Shown in pieces: positions 43,008 through 51,452 of a stretch of 64,000 nt of DNA. Origin of the DNA: an uncultured Bacteroides sp. Its GTDB lineage: Bacteria > Bacteroidota > Bacteroidia > Bacteroidales > Bacteroidaceae. The position numbers were made by a program, and so were the translations under genes. Position 1 is the stretch's first letter. Every line of letters starts with the position of its first letter. Below the pieces are notes generated by a model that had not been told where the DNA came from, did no database searches, and worked only from the letters and a program-made list of their open reading frames with translations. The stretch covers positions 3,295,946 through 3,359,945 of the forward strand of contig NZ_OY780936.1 in the NCBI RefSeq assembly GCF_963675905.1, given 5' to 3'.

Positions 43008-46000
43008 ATGTATATGAAACCTATTCGTGTTTTTGTATTAAGCTTGTTATTTCCTGTTTTTTTTAGTCAGGTCGCTGAAGCTCAGGAACTTTCTAAAGAG
43101 GTGCGCTTAACAATTGGTTCGTACTTGACTCAAGTTTCAAAGAAGACCATATCTGTAGGACCAATTTATATTGATTCATTTGCAATAAACAAGAAAAAGT
43201 TGGAATTGTATGCTAATATGAATTGTTCTTATATTCCTTTCAGGGAAGACAATGTAGCCGAAATATATAGGTATATCCGTCAACAACTCCCCCCCGAATT
43301 TGTAAATTATGAAGTGACATTGATTACTGATAAGCACCCGATAGAAGATCTTATTCCTCTTGCATTACGAAGTAAGAAAGATAAAAAAGCGAATACTTTT
43401 GTAAATGACATTGATAAGCCTTTGATCACTCGAATTTCAGTACCTTACAGACCAACAAAAGGTCTTTTGAACAGACACATTGCCATGTGGCAAAGTCACG
43501 GGTATTATTATGAGTCAAAGTTAACACGATGGGAGTGGCAACGGGCCCGTATTTTTCAGACAGTGGAGGATTTATATACACAAAGCTATGTTTTACCGTT
43601 TTTAGTACCAATGCTTGAAAATGCCGGTGCTAATGTACTTTTGCCTCGTGAACGTGATACAAATACAACAGAAATTATTATTGATAATGATGGTTCTTTA
43701 AGTGCAAGTTCTCGTTATATTGAAAAGATTACTGATAAAAAATGGAATGATGGTGCTGGTCCTGGTTTTGCTCAGAAAAAGGACTTTTACATAAACAATG
43801 ATAATCCTTTTCATGATGGAACATTCCGTTTAATAGAAACAATTAAGAAAGGGAAAGAGAGTACGGCGGAGTGGATCCCGGATATTCCTAAAGCTGGTAC
43901 ATATGCTGTTTATGTTTCTTATAAAAGTGTAGAAAATAGTACTGATGATGCTTTGTATACTGTATATCATAAAGGAGGTACTACTCAGTTTAAGATTAAT
44001 CAGACAATGGGCGGAGGTACATGGATTTATTTAGGACATTTCAGCTTTGATGCTGGCAGAAATTATGATTCCAGAATTGTACTTACTAACAAATCGTCTA
44101 AGACTGGAAAAGTTGTTACGGCTGATGCCATAAAGATTGGTGGTGGTTTTGGAAATATTGCTCGTCGTATTGCCGATAGTGGCACCACTGAAAATGTAAA
44201 GAGCTCAGACACTAAAGCGCAGGAAGAAATAAAGCTATTGCCTAAAGTTGACTACCCTTACGAGACGAGCGGATATCCTCGTTATACTGAAGGAGCACGT
44301 TATTGGCTACAATGGGCTGGTTTTCCTGAAGATGTATACTCTCCAAGTAAAGGGGTGAATGATTATACAGATGATTATAAATCGAGAGGTCTTTGGGTTA
44401 ATTATTTAGCAGGAGGATCGAGTGTAGATCCGAAGGCAGAAGGTTTGAATATCCCAATTGATTTATCTTTTGCTTTCCATACCGATGCTGGAACAACGAT
44501 GAATGACTCAATTATAGGATCTTTAGGTATTTTCTGTACTAATACTGATGATGCTAAATATACAAATGGCGTTTCCAGATATGCTGCCAGAGATTTAACG
44601 GACCTTGTACAGTCTAAAATAGTGAATGACATTCGTTCATTATATGAACCTAATTGGTCGCGTCGTGGAATGTGGAACCAGTCTTATTATGAAGCACGTG
44701 TTCCTAAGGTTCCTGCAATGCTGCTGGAGCTCCTGTCTCATCAGAATTTTGCTGATATGCGCTATGGATTGGATCCGAGATTCCGTTTTACAGTAAGTCG
44801 TGCTATTTACAAAGGAATACTTCAATTTGTCTCTTCACAATATAAGCAGAAATATGTTGTTCAGCCATTGCCAATAGACCATTTTAATATTCACTTTGTT
44901 AATACAGATGAAGTTGAGCTAAATTGGAAGCCAGTTATGGACCCACTGGAACCAACTGCTGTAGCAAATAAGTATGTTGTTTATACACGCATTGATGACG
45001 GAGAATTTGATAATGGTGTTGTTGTAAATACAAATAGCTATCGCGTATCACAAAATGAAGGTCAGATATATAGTTATAAGGTTACTGCATTAAATGATGG
45101 TGGTGAAAGTTTCTCTTCTGAAATTCTTTCAGCCAGTAGAGTGACAAAAGAGAAGGGGATGGTTCTGGTAGTGAACAGCTTTGATAGAATTAGTGCTCCG
45201 GCTGACTTTGTGGCTGATAGTATTGCAGGGTTTTATGATGTGCTTGATCATGGAGTTCCTTACAAACAAGACTATAGTTATATTGGAAGTCAGACGGAAT
45301 TCCGACGTAATATTCCATGGATGGATGATGATGCTGCAGGTTTTGGAGCTAGTCGTGCAAATTATGAAAAAATGGTTATTGCTGGCAATACTTTCGATTA
45401 TTCTTTTGTTCATGGAAAAGCAATAACTAATGCAGGATACTCTTTTGTTTCTTGTAGTGACGAAGCTGTAATGGATGAGAACGCAGATCTGAAAGAATTT
45501 AAATTTGTAGATCTAATCTTGGGGAAAGAACGTGAAACAGAGATGGGACGTGGAGGCCAATGTCCAAATGAATTTAAAACATTCCCTGATAAATTGCAGT
45601 CTGCAATTAAAGAATATTGCGAAGCAGATGGTAATATCTTTATTTCCGGTGCATTTGTCGGATCGGATTTGTGGGATAATAAAGCATCCCGACAGGAGGA
45701 TCGGAATTTTGCGATGAATACATTGAAATATAAATGGCGTACCGGACAGGCTGCTATAACAGGTAAAGTTAAAAGTGTAGCATCTCCTTTTGTGATGTTT
45801 TCTGGTAATTATGACTATTACAATGAGCTAAATGCTGAATCATATGCCGTAGAATCTCCTGATGGAATAGAGCCGGCAGCAAAAGATTCGTATACAGTAT
45901 TTAGGTATTCTGAAAATAATTTGAGTGCAGGTGTTGCTTACAAGGGAAAATATAAAACTTGCATACTTGGTTTTCCTTTTGAATCTGTTAAGAAAGAAGA

Positions 46001-46055
46001 AGAGAGAAACCAGTTAATGAAGTCAGTGTTATTTTTCTTTTCAAAAACTGAATGA
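43008..46055 (+). CDS. Amidase_3-like protein with golvesin-type insert and Fn3
   Basis: A 1015-residue exported protein, often labelled "xanthan lyase" in databases. The signal peptide ends at AEA (residue 25). The N-terminal half looks like an N-acetylmuramoyl-L-alanine amidase (Amidase_3) fold split by an insert: IAMWQSHGYYYE with PFLVPMLENAGANVLLPRERD before it, and DLSFAFHTDAG plus LLELLSHQNFADMRYGLDPR after it. The insert (about 245-375) is a golvesin C-terminal-like domain (WNDGAGPGFAQ, PKAGTYAVYVSYKS). An Fn3-like domain follows (about 620-720), then an unrecognised 290-residue tail. An alternative start is the ATG at 43014. In this setting it would cut stem peptides from glycan outside the cell. 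Confidence 0.75.
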   Translation: MYMKPIRVFVLSLLFPVFFSQVAEAQELSKEVRLTIGSYLTQVSKKTISVGPIYIDSFAINKKKLELYANMNCSYIPFREDNVAEIYRYIRQQLPPEFVNYEVTLITDKHPIEDLIPLALRSKKDKKANTFVNDIDKPLITRISVPYRPTKGLLNRHIAMWQSHGYYYESKLTRWEWQRARIFQTVEDLYTQSYVLPFLVPMLENAGANVLLPRERDTNTTEIIIDNDGSLSASSRYIEKITDKKWNDGAGPGFAQKKDFYINNDNPFHDGTFRLIETIKKGKESTAEWIPDIPKAGTYAVYVSYKSVENSTDDALYTVYHKGGTTQFKINQTMGGGTWIYLGHFSFDAGRNYDSRIVLTNKSSKTGKVVTADAIKIGGGFGNIARRIADSGTTENVKSSDTKAQEEIKLLPKVDYPYETSGYPRYTEGARYWLQWAGFPEDVYSPSKGVNDYTDDYKSRGLWVNYLAGGSSVDPKAEGLNIPIDLSFAFHTDAGTTMNDSIIGSLGIFCTNTDDAKYTNGVSRYAARDLTDLVQSKIVNDIRSLYEPNWSRRGMWNQSYYEARVPKVPAMLLELLSHQNFADMRYGLDPRFRFTVSRAIYKGILQFVSSQYKQKYVVQPLPIDHFNIHFVNTDEVELNWKPVMDPLEPTAVANKYVVYTRIDDGEFDNGVVVNTNSYRVSQNEGQIYSYKVTALNDGGESFSSEILSASRVTKEKGMVLVVNSFDRISAPADFVADSIAGFYDVLDHGVPYKQDYSYIGSQTEFRRNIPWMDDDAAGFGASRANYEKMVIAGNTFDYSFVHGKAITNAGYSFVSCSDEAVMDENADLKEFKFVDLILGKERETEMGRGGQCPNEFKTFPDKLQSAIKEYCEADGNIFISGAFVGSDLWDNKASRQEDRNFAMNTLKYKWRTGQAAITGKVKSVASPFVMFSGNYDYYNELNAESYAVESPDGIEPAAKDSYTVFRYSENNLSAGVAYKGKYKTCILGFPFESVKKEEERNQLMKSVLFFFSKTE

Positions 46056-46117
46056 TTGAATTTTAAATAGTGAATAATACCTCTTTATTTTATCTATGAT
46101 GTTAAAGAAATATTATT

Positions 46118-46125
46118 TATCTTTG
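46118..46125 (+). promoter_or_regulatory. Possible -7 box before the MurK-like paralog
   Basis: TATCTTTG matches TAnnTTTG 27 bases upstream of the ATG at 46152. There is no clear -33. The 96-base gap here is larger than most in the locus, so an internal promoter is plausible. Confidence 0.4.
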
Positions 46126-46151
46126 AGCAATTTTTAATAAGCAAACAATAA

Positions 46152-47009
46152 ATGAAACTGATAGCTGAGAGTGGTTCAACAAGAACGGAATGGGCTTTGA
46201 TTGATGGAGATTGCGTAACTGAGCATCTTTTTACAGAAGGAATAAACCCTTTTTTCCAATCAAGGAGAGAAATAAGTCGCAGTGTACGCTTGGGGCTTCC
46301 GGAACATTTCTTTAGAAAAAGATTTGAACAGGTCTTTTTCTATGGTGCAGGCTGCTCTTCTCCCGAAAGAAAAGGTATTATTGGTGCTTCTTTAGTTGCC
46401 CAATTTAAGTCTCCTATCGAAGTTGAGAGTGATTTATTGGCTGCAGCACGTGGCTTATTAAAAAATGATGCAGGAATTGCTTGTATTTTGGGAACTGGAT
46501 CTAATTCCTGTTTTTATGATGGGAGAAATATAACTCGCAATGTAAGATCTTTAGGTTATGTTTTAGGTGATGAAGGTAGTGGCGCGGTTTTAGGTAAGCT
46601 TTTTCTGGCTGATTGTTTAAAAGGATTAGCACCAGCTTCTCTTATTGAAACATTCTATGAAAAGTTTCGTATTTCGGCTGATGATGCTCTTGAGTCTGTG
46701 TATAGCCGCCCATTTCCAAACCGTTTTCTATCAACATTTTCATATTTTCTTAATGAACATCTTGATAGTGAATATGTCTATGATCTTGTTTATCAGAATT
46801 TAAGAAGCTTCTTTGTTCGTAGTGTCACTCAGTATGACTATCAAAATTATCCAATTCGTTTTGTTGGTTCTGTTGCATATAACTATTCCTCTGTTTTACA
46901 TGAGGTTGCAAATGAATTTGGTATAGTAATTGATAATATTGTTGAGTCGCCTATGACTGGACTGGTTGAATATCATACTCAGAATATTTCTCCTATTTCA
47001 CGTTTTTAA
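46152..47009 (+). CDS. BadF/NAGK-type sugar kinase, divergent MurK paralog
   Basis: A 285-residue ASKHA-fold kinase closely related to the MurK at 59328-60161; long stretches are identical (for example ACILGTGSNSCFY and LGDEGSGAVLG). It would be expected to phosphorylate MurNAc or GlcNAc. The phosphate-1 motif differs: it reads AESGSTRTEW, where MurK and other members have ADSGSTKTDW. Three charged residues are each replaced by a chemically similar one. The catalytic-base region VESDLLAAARG is kept. The protein may have shifted specificity or reduced activity, or act as a sensor. It lies between the amidase-like gene and the phosphoesterase gene, outside the tight murTKQ operon. Confidence 0.85.
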   Translation: MKLIAESGSTRTEWALIDGDCVTEHLFTEGINPFFQSRREISRSVRLGLPEHFFRKRFEQVFFYGAGCSSPERKGIIGASLVAQFKSPIEVESDLLAAARGLLKNDAGIACILGTGSNSCFYDGRNITRNVRSLGYVLGDEGSGAVLGKLFLADCLKGLAPASLIETFYEKFRISADDALESVYSRPFPNRFLSTFSYFLNEHLDSEYVYDLVYQNLRSFFVRSVTQYDYQNYPIRFVGSVAYNYSSVLHEVANEFGIVIDNIVESPMTGLVEYHTQNISPISRF

Positions 47010-47128
47010 TATTTTGTTTTTGATAATAATATATCTAATAGCGCATCTTTAAATGTTATTATTTGCAAATTAATGATTCTAACATATAAAATATAGTGTA
47101 CTTATTTCTAGAATTAAAACATTTATTT

Positions 47129-47136
47129 TACATTTG
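47129..47136 (+). promoter_or_regulatory. Possible -7 box before the phosphoesterase gene
   Basis: TACATTTG matches TAnnTTTG 30 bases upstream of the ATG at 47166. No -33 TTG is found. The gap of 156 bases would allow a new transcript to start for the genes downstream. Confidence 0.4.
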
Positions 47137-47165
47137 TTTCTATAAGGACCTAAATAGATCTAATT

Positions 47166-49019
47166 ATGAAGAAAATCTTTTTTTCAGTTCTTTTCTGCCT
47201 TATAATTAACTCTTTACGAAGTGAAAATTTCCGCTTTGCCTTATTAACAGATTTACATGTTAGTGGTGATTCTCTTGCTTATAATGATTTGAGAAAATCT
47301 GTTGAGCAAATCAATAAAACCAAAGATATAGACTTTGTAATTGTATCTGGTGATGTAACTGAAGAAGGGGATCGTGCATCTTTGAAGAGAGTAAAGTCAT
47401 TGCTTGACTTGTTGAAGATGAAATATTATATCACTTCCGGAAATCATGAAACAAAGTGGAGTGAGTCTGGAGCTACTGATTTTGGCCATATTTTTGGTTC
47501 AGACAGATTTAAATTTGAGTACAATGGAATCCTTTTTCTTGGATTTAATTCAGGGCCGGTCATTAGAATGGCTGATGGACATGTTTCTCCACAAGATATT
47601 TCCTGGATGAAAAAAGAGTTGGCAACCTTTGGAAAAGATAAACCGGTTATTCTGGTAACTCATTACCCTTTACAAGAGGGCGATGTAGATAATTGGTATG
47701 ATGTAACAGATGCTGTTCGTCCATATAATATCAGGGTTTTCCTGGGAGGGCATTATCACCGTAATTTATTGTTTAATTACGATGGTATTCCTGGCATTAT
47801 TTGTCGTTCAAACTTGCGAGGAAAAGAAAAAGTCGGAGGTTATTCCGTTTTTGAAGTGACTCCCGATTCATTATTGGTATATGAACAGAAAATTGCGAAT
47901 AACCCTGAAAACTGGGCATCATATTCTTTTAAAAAGAGTTATTATAATTCAGATAATTTCGGGTATAAAAGACCTGATTATTCTATAAATAAAGAATATG
48001 ATAAGGTTAAAGAACTTTGGATTGTAAAGACAGCTGCAGGGATATATTCATCTCCCGTTATTTATAATAAGAACGTTTATGTTGGTGATGATTTGGGCTT
48101 TTTAAGTTGCTATTCGTTAAGTAATGGCAAGAAAATATGGGAATTCAAATCAGGAAATCGTATTGTAGGAACCCCGGCAACAGCAAATGGTGTCGTTGTT
48201 TTTGGGTCTGCAGATAAAAAAATATATGGCGTCAATGCTAAAACAGGAAAACTTTGTTGGGAATATCCAGCCAAGGAAGCTGTGCTAGGTGCTGTTACTA
48301 TTGATAATGGGATTGCATATATTGGAGCAAGTGATCATACATTTCGGGCGATTGATGTAAAGACAGGAAAACTTTGTTGGGAATATACAGACGTTAAAGG
48401 GTATATTGAAACAAAGCCATTAATTTACGAAGACAAAGTTATTTTTGGTGCCTGGGATAATAATTTGTATGCATTAGATAAAGCATCTGGTAAGGAACTC
48501 TGGAAATGGAATGGAAATCTGACTCGGATGCATTTTTCTCCGGCTGCTGTATGGCCTGTTGCCGCAAATGGGAAAATTTTCATAACCGATCCACAACGTG
48601 CAATGACTGCGATTGATGCTAATAGTGGAAAAACAATATGGAGAACGTTTCAATCTACTGTCAGAGAAACAATCGGACTTTCGGCAGATAAGATACGGCT
48701 GTATAGTAAAACCATGCAAGATAGCGTAGTTTGTTTTTCTACAGAAGGTAATGTTCCAAAACAGATATGGGCAACCGATGTGAAGTTTGGATATGAACAT
48801 GCGCCATCCATGTTAGTTGAGAAAGATGGAGTTGTATTTGGTAGCACTAAGAGTGGAGTTGTTTTTGCTCTGGAAGCTTTTTCCGGAAAACTTCTCTGGA
48901 AACATAAAGTGGGGAACTCACTTATAAGTACGGTGGTGCCGCTGAGTGCTACAGAATGTGTGTTTACAAGTACAAGCGGTGAAGTAGGAATTTTAAAACA
49001 TTCAAGTTATAAACGATAA
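47166..49019 (+). CDS. Metallophosphoesterase fused to PQQ-type beta-propeller
   Basis: A 617-residue exported two-domain protein. A signal peptide (residues 1-19, ending SLRS) precedes a calcineurin-type phosphoesterase (about 20-250) with all metal motifs: DLHV, GDVTEEGD, GNHE, THYP and GGHYH. Residues about 285-610 form a PQQ-like propeller of repeated blades (SSPVIYNKNVYVGDDLG, VVVFGSADKKIYGVNAKTGK, VIFGAWDNNLYALDKASGKE). The Trp-rich blade signature is clear, but there is no sign of a PQQ dehydrogenase active site, so the propeller probably binds a substrate or partner. In this locus it could dephosphorylate a periplasmic sugar-phosphate or teichoate-like group, which is inference. Confidence 0.85.
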   Translation: MKKIFFSVLFCLIINSLRSENFRFALLTDLHVSGDSLAYNDLRKSVEQINKTKDIDFVIVSGDVTEEGDRASLKRVKSLLDLLKMKYYITSGNHETKWSESGATDFGHIFGSDRFKFEYNGILFLGFNSGPVIRMADGHVSPQDISWMKKELATFGKDKPVILVTHYPLQEGDVDNWYDVTDAVRPYNIRVFLGGHYHRNLLFNYDGIPGIICRSNLRGKEKVGGYSVFEVTPDSLLVYEQKIANNPENWASYSFKKSYYNSDNFGYKRPDYSINKEYDKVKELWIVKTAAGIYSSPVIYNKNVYVGDDLGFLSCYSLSNGKKIWEFKSGNRIVGTPATANGVVVFGSADKKIYGVNAKTGKLCWEYPAKEAVLGAVTIDNGIAYIGASDHTFRAIDVKTGKLCWEYTDVKGYIETKPLIYEDKVIFGAWDNNLYALDKASGKELWKWNGNLTRMHFSPAAVWPVAANGKIFITDPQRAMTAIDANSGKTIWRTFQSTVRETIGLSADKIRLYSKTMQDSVVCFSTEGNVPKQIWATDVKFGYEHAPSMLVEKDGVVFGSTKSGVVFALEAFSGKLLWKHKVGNSLISTVVPLSATECVFTSTSGEVGILKHSSYKR

Positions 49020-49044
49020 GAATAAAAAGTAATACGATATTAAT

Positions 49045-50508
49045 ATGAAAACTACAGTTAATTGTTTTATTCCCTTTATGGGAGCTGCACAAGCTGAGCA
49101 GACTATACAAAACTTAAAAGCCAGTGATTTAGTAAGCAAGATCTACTTACTTGTTACAGACAATGTGGAAGATTCTATAGAAGGTTGCGAGAAACTTCAG
49201 GTTCCATCATTGAATGCTACTGTTGCAGCCCGCGAAATTGCATCTCACTCAGATGCAGATTACAGCTTGATTTATACTAAATATACCACTCTGGAATTAG
49301 GGATGTTTGCATTAGAACGTATGTTGCATATAGCAGAAGATTCTGATGCTGGAATGCTTTATGCAGATCATTACCAGGTTATAGGCGAAACAAGAACAGC
49401 TTGCCCGGTTGTTGATTATCAGTTTGGTAGTTTGCGCGATGATTTTAATTTTGGTTCAGTATTGCTTTATAAGTCTGATGTGTTAAAAGCTGCTGTGAAC
49501 GAAATGGCTACCGAGTATTCGTTTGCCGGATTGTATGATTTGCGCCTAAAAGTATCTCAAAGATCTTCTTTGGTTCATGTTAATGAGTATCTCTATTCTG
49601 AGGTGGAATTCGATACACGTAAAAGTGGAGAAAAAATATTCGATTATGTAGATCCTAAGAATAGAGGAGTACAAATTGAGATGGAAGCAGCTTGCACTGA
49701 TCATCTAAAAGCAATAGGTGGATACCTTGCTCCAGAATTCAAAAATATCGAATTTAATGCCGGCGATTTCGAGTTTGAAGCATCAGTGCTGATTCCTGTT
49801 AGAAACCGTATCCGTACTGTTGAAGATGCAATTCGTTCTGTTTTGAACCAGAAAACAAACTTTAAATTCAATTTAATTGTAGTAGATAACTATTCTACCG
49901 ATGGCACAACGGAAGCTATTGATAAGTTTGCATCAGATGAACGTTTGATTCACATAATTCCGGAACGTCAGGACTTAGGTATAGGCGGTTGTTGGAATCT
50001 GGGTGTACACCATCCAAAATGTGGTAAGTTTGTTGTTCAGCTAGATAGTGATGATGTATACAGTGATGAGAATACATTGCAGAAAATGGTTGATGCTTTC
50101 TATGAGCAAAATTGTGCAATGGTAGTTGGTACTTATATGATGACTGACTTTAATATGAATATGATAGCTCCCGGAATCATTGATCATAAAGAATGGACTC
50201 CAGAGAACGGACGGAACAATGCACTTCGTATTAACGGATTGGGTGCTCCACGTGCTTTCTATACACCAGTACTTAGAGAAATAAAAGTACCTAATACAAG
50301 TTATGGCGAAGATTATGCATTAGGATTGAACATTTCCCGCAAATATCAGATTGGACGTGTATACGATGTTGTTTATATGTGTCGTCGCTGGGATGATAAT
50401 TCTGATGCTTCACTTGATATTGTTAAGATGAATGGTCACAACACGTATAAAGACAGAATCCGTACCTGGGAGCTTCAAGCCAGAGTTGCTTTAAATAAGA
50501 AGAAATGA
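49045..50508 (+). CDS. Family 2 glycosyltransferase with N-terminal extension
   Basis: A 487-residue soluble protein without a signal peptide. The C-terminal half is a GT2 domain (from about residue 248): ASVLIPVRNRIRTVEDAIRS, LIVVDNYSTDGTTEAID, then VVQLDSDDVYSD with the DxD metal motif, and GAPRAFYTPVLREIKVPNTS. The N-terminal 240 residues look like a second, degenerate GT-A fold (LLVTDNVEDSIEGCEKLQVP, MLYADHYQVIGETRTA). It begins the ten-gene operon and overlaps the DUF4922 gene by 4 bases. The sugar it transfers is unknown. A glycosyltransferase in a breakdown operon suggests storage or re-use of the released amino sugar. Confidence 0.8.
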   Translation: MKTTVNCFIPFMGAAQAEQTIQNLKASDLVSKIYLLVTDNVEDSIEGCEKLQVPSLNATVAAREIASHSDADYSLIYTKYTTLELGMFALERMLHIAEDSDAGMLYADHYQVIGETRTACPVVDYQFGSLRDDFNFGSVLLYKSDVLKAAVNEMATEYSFAGLYDLRLKVSQRSSLVHVNEYLYSEVEFDTRKSGEKIFDYVDPKNRGVQIEMEAACTDHLKAIGGYLAPEFKNIEFNAGDFEFEASVLIPVRNRIRTVEDAIRSVLNQKTNFKFNLIVVDNYSTDGTTEAIDKFASDERLIHIIPERQDLGIGGCWNLGVHHPKCGKFVVQLDSDDVYSDENTLQKMVDAFYEQNCAMVVGTYMMTDFNMNMIAPGIIDHKEWTPENGRNNALRINGLGAPRAFYTPVLREIKVPNTSYGEDYALGLNISRKYQIGRVYDVVYMCRRWDDNSDASLDIVKMNGHNTYKDRIRTWELQARVALNKKK

Positions 50509-51452
50509 AAAGAATAGTCACATCGTCGCAAGTTGCAGAACTGCTTCAGGAACAGCTCAATGTATGGGAACTGGCCCGGAACAATTATGAAGCGTTGAAG
50601 CAAGTAAAGGTTAAAGAACTGGTATTTGATGATTTTAAGATCAAAGTTCAGTTTAATCCGGCCAGGATTGTTTCTTCTTCAGCCAAAGTAGATACAAAGT
50701 CTATTCAGGAGCGAAAATGTTTTCTATGTGAACAAAACCGTCCGGCAATACAGACAGGAATTCCGTTTGGAGATGATTATATAATACTTATCAATCCGTT
50801 TCCGATATTTCCGAAGCATCTTACTATTCCTTCATGTAAGCATGTGGATCAGCGAATTGCCGGTAGACTAGGAGACATGTTGGACCTGGCATATAACATA
50901 GATGAATATACTATCTTTTATAATGGTCCGAAGTGCGGCGCTTCTGCGCCTGATCATGCTCATTTTCAGGCCGGAAGTAAAGGCTTTCTACCAATTGAAA
51001 AGGAGTGGAAAAAGTTTGTAACTAAACCAGTTATTGAGCACCAGTCTGCCAAACTTTATATCTTAAACAATTTCGAAAGAGGAGTTTTTGTTATAGAGTC
51101 AGAATCAAAGGAGAATGCAGTTGAACTGTTTGAACAAATATATGCTTTGTTGGAAGTTAAACCGGGAGAAGAAGAGCCTATGATGAATGTTCTTGCTTGG
51201 TATGATGCAGATAAATGGATCGTCTGTATTTTTCCCCGGTCATTGCACCGTCCTTCCTGTTATACTGCAGAAGGTGAGGATAATATTTTAATCAGTCCGG
51301 CTTCCGTTGATATGGGTGGTGTATTTATAACTCCTTTGGAAAAAGACTTTGAAAAGATCACGGCAGAAAATGTGCATACAATTTTAAATGAAGTATGTAT
51401 GGATGAAGTTGCATTAAATAAAATCGCAGAACATATAAAACCAGCGTTATGA
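50505..51452 (+). CDS. DUF4922 HIT-like nucleotidyltransferase-type protein
   Basis: A 315-residue cytoplasmic protein of the DUF4922 family. It contains CFLCEQNRPAIQTGIPFGDD (a CxxC pair) and, near residue 152, APDHAHFQAGSKGFLPIEKE. The HAHFQ matches HxHxQ, the catalytic motif of the GalT/Ap4A-phosphorylase branch of the HIT superfamily, so transfer of a nucleotide to or from a sugar-phosphate or dinucleotide is likely. It overlaps both neighbours by 4 bases (ATGA), which places it in strict coupling with GT2 and SpoIID. The sugar-1-phosphate role is an inference from the motif and context. Confidence 0.78.
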   Translation: MKRIVTSSQVAELLQEQLNVWELARNNYEALKQVKVKELVFDDFKIKVQFNPARIVSSSAKVDTKSIQERKCFLCEQNRPAIQTGIPFGDDYIILINPFPIFPKHLTIPSCKHVDQRIAGRLGDMLDLAYNIDEYTIFYNGPKCGASAPDHAHFQAGSKGFLPIEKEWKKFVTKPVIEHQSAKLYILNNFERGVFVIESESKENAVELFEQIYALLEVKPGEEEPMMNVLAWYDADKWIVCIFPRSLHRPSCYTAEGEDNILISPASVDMGGVFITPLEKDFEKITAENVHTILNEVCMDEVALNKIAEHIKPAL

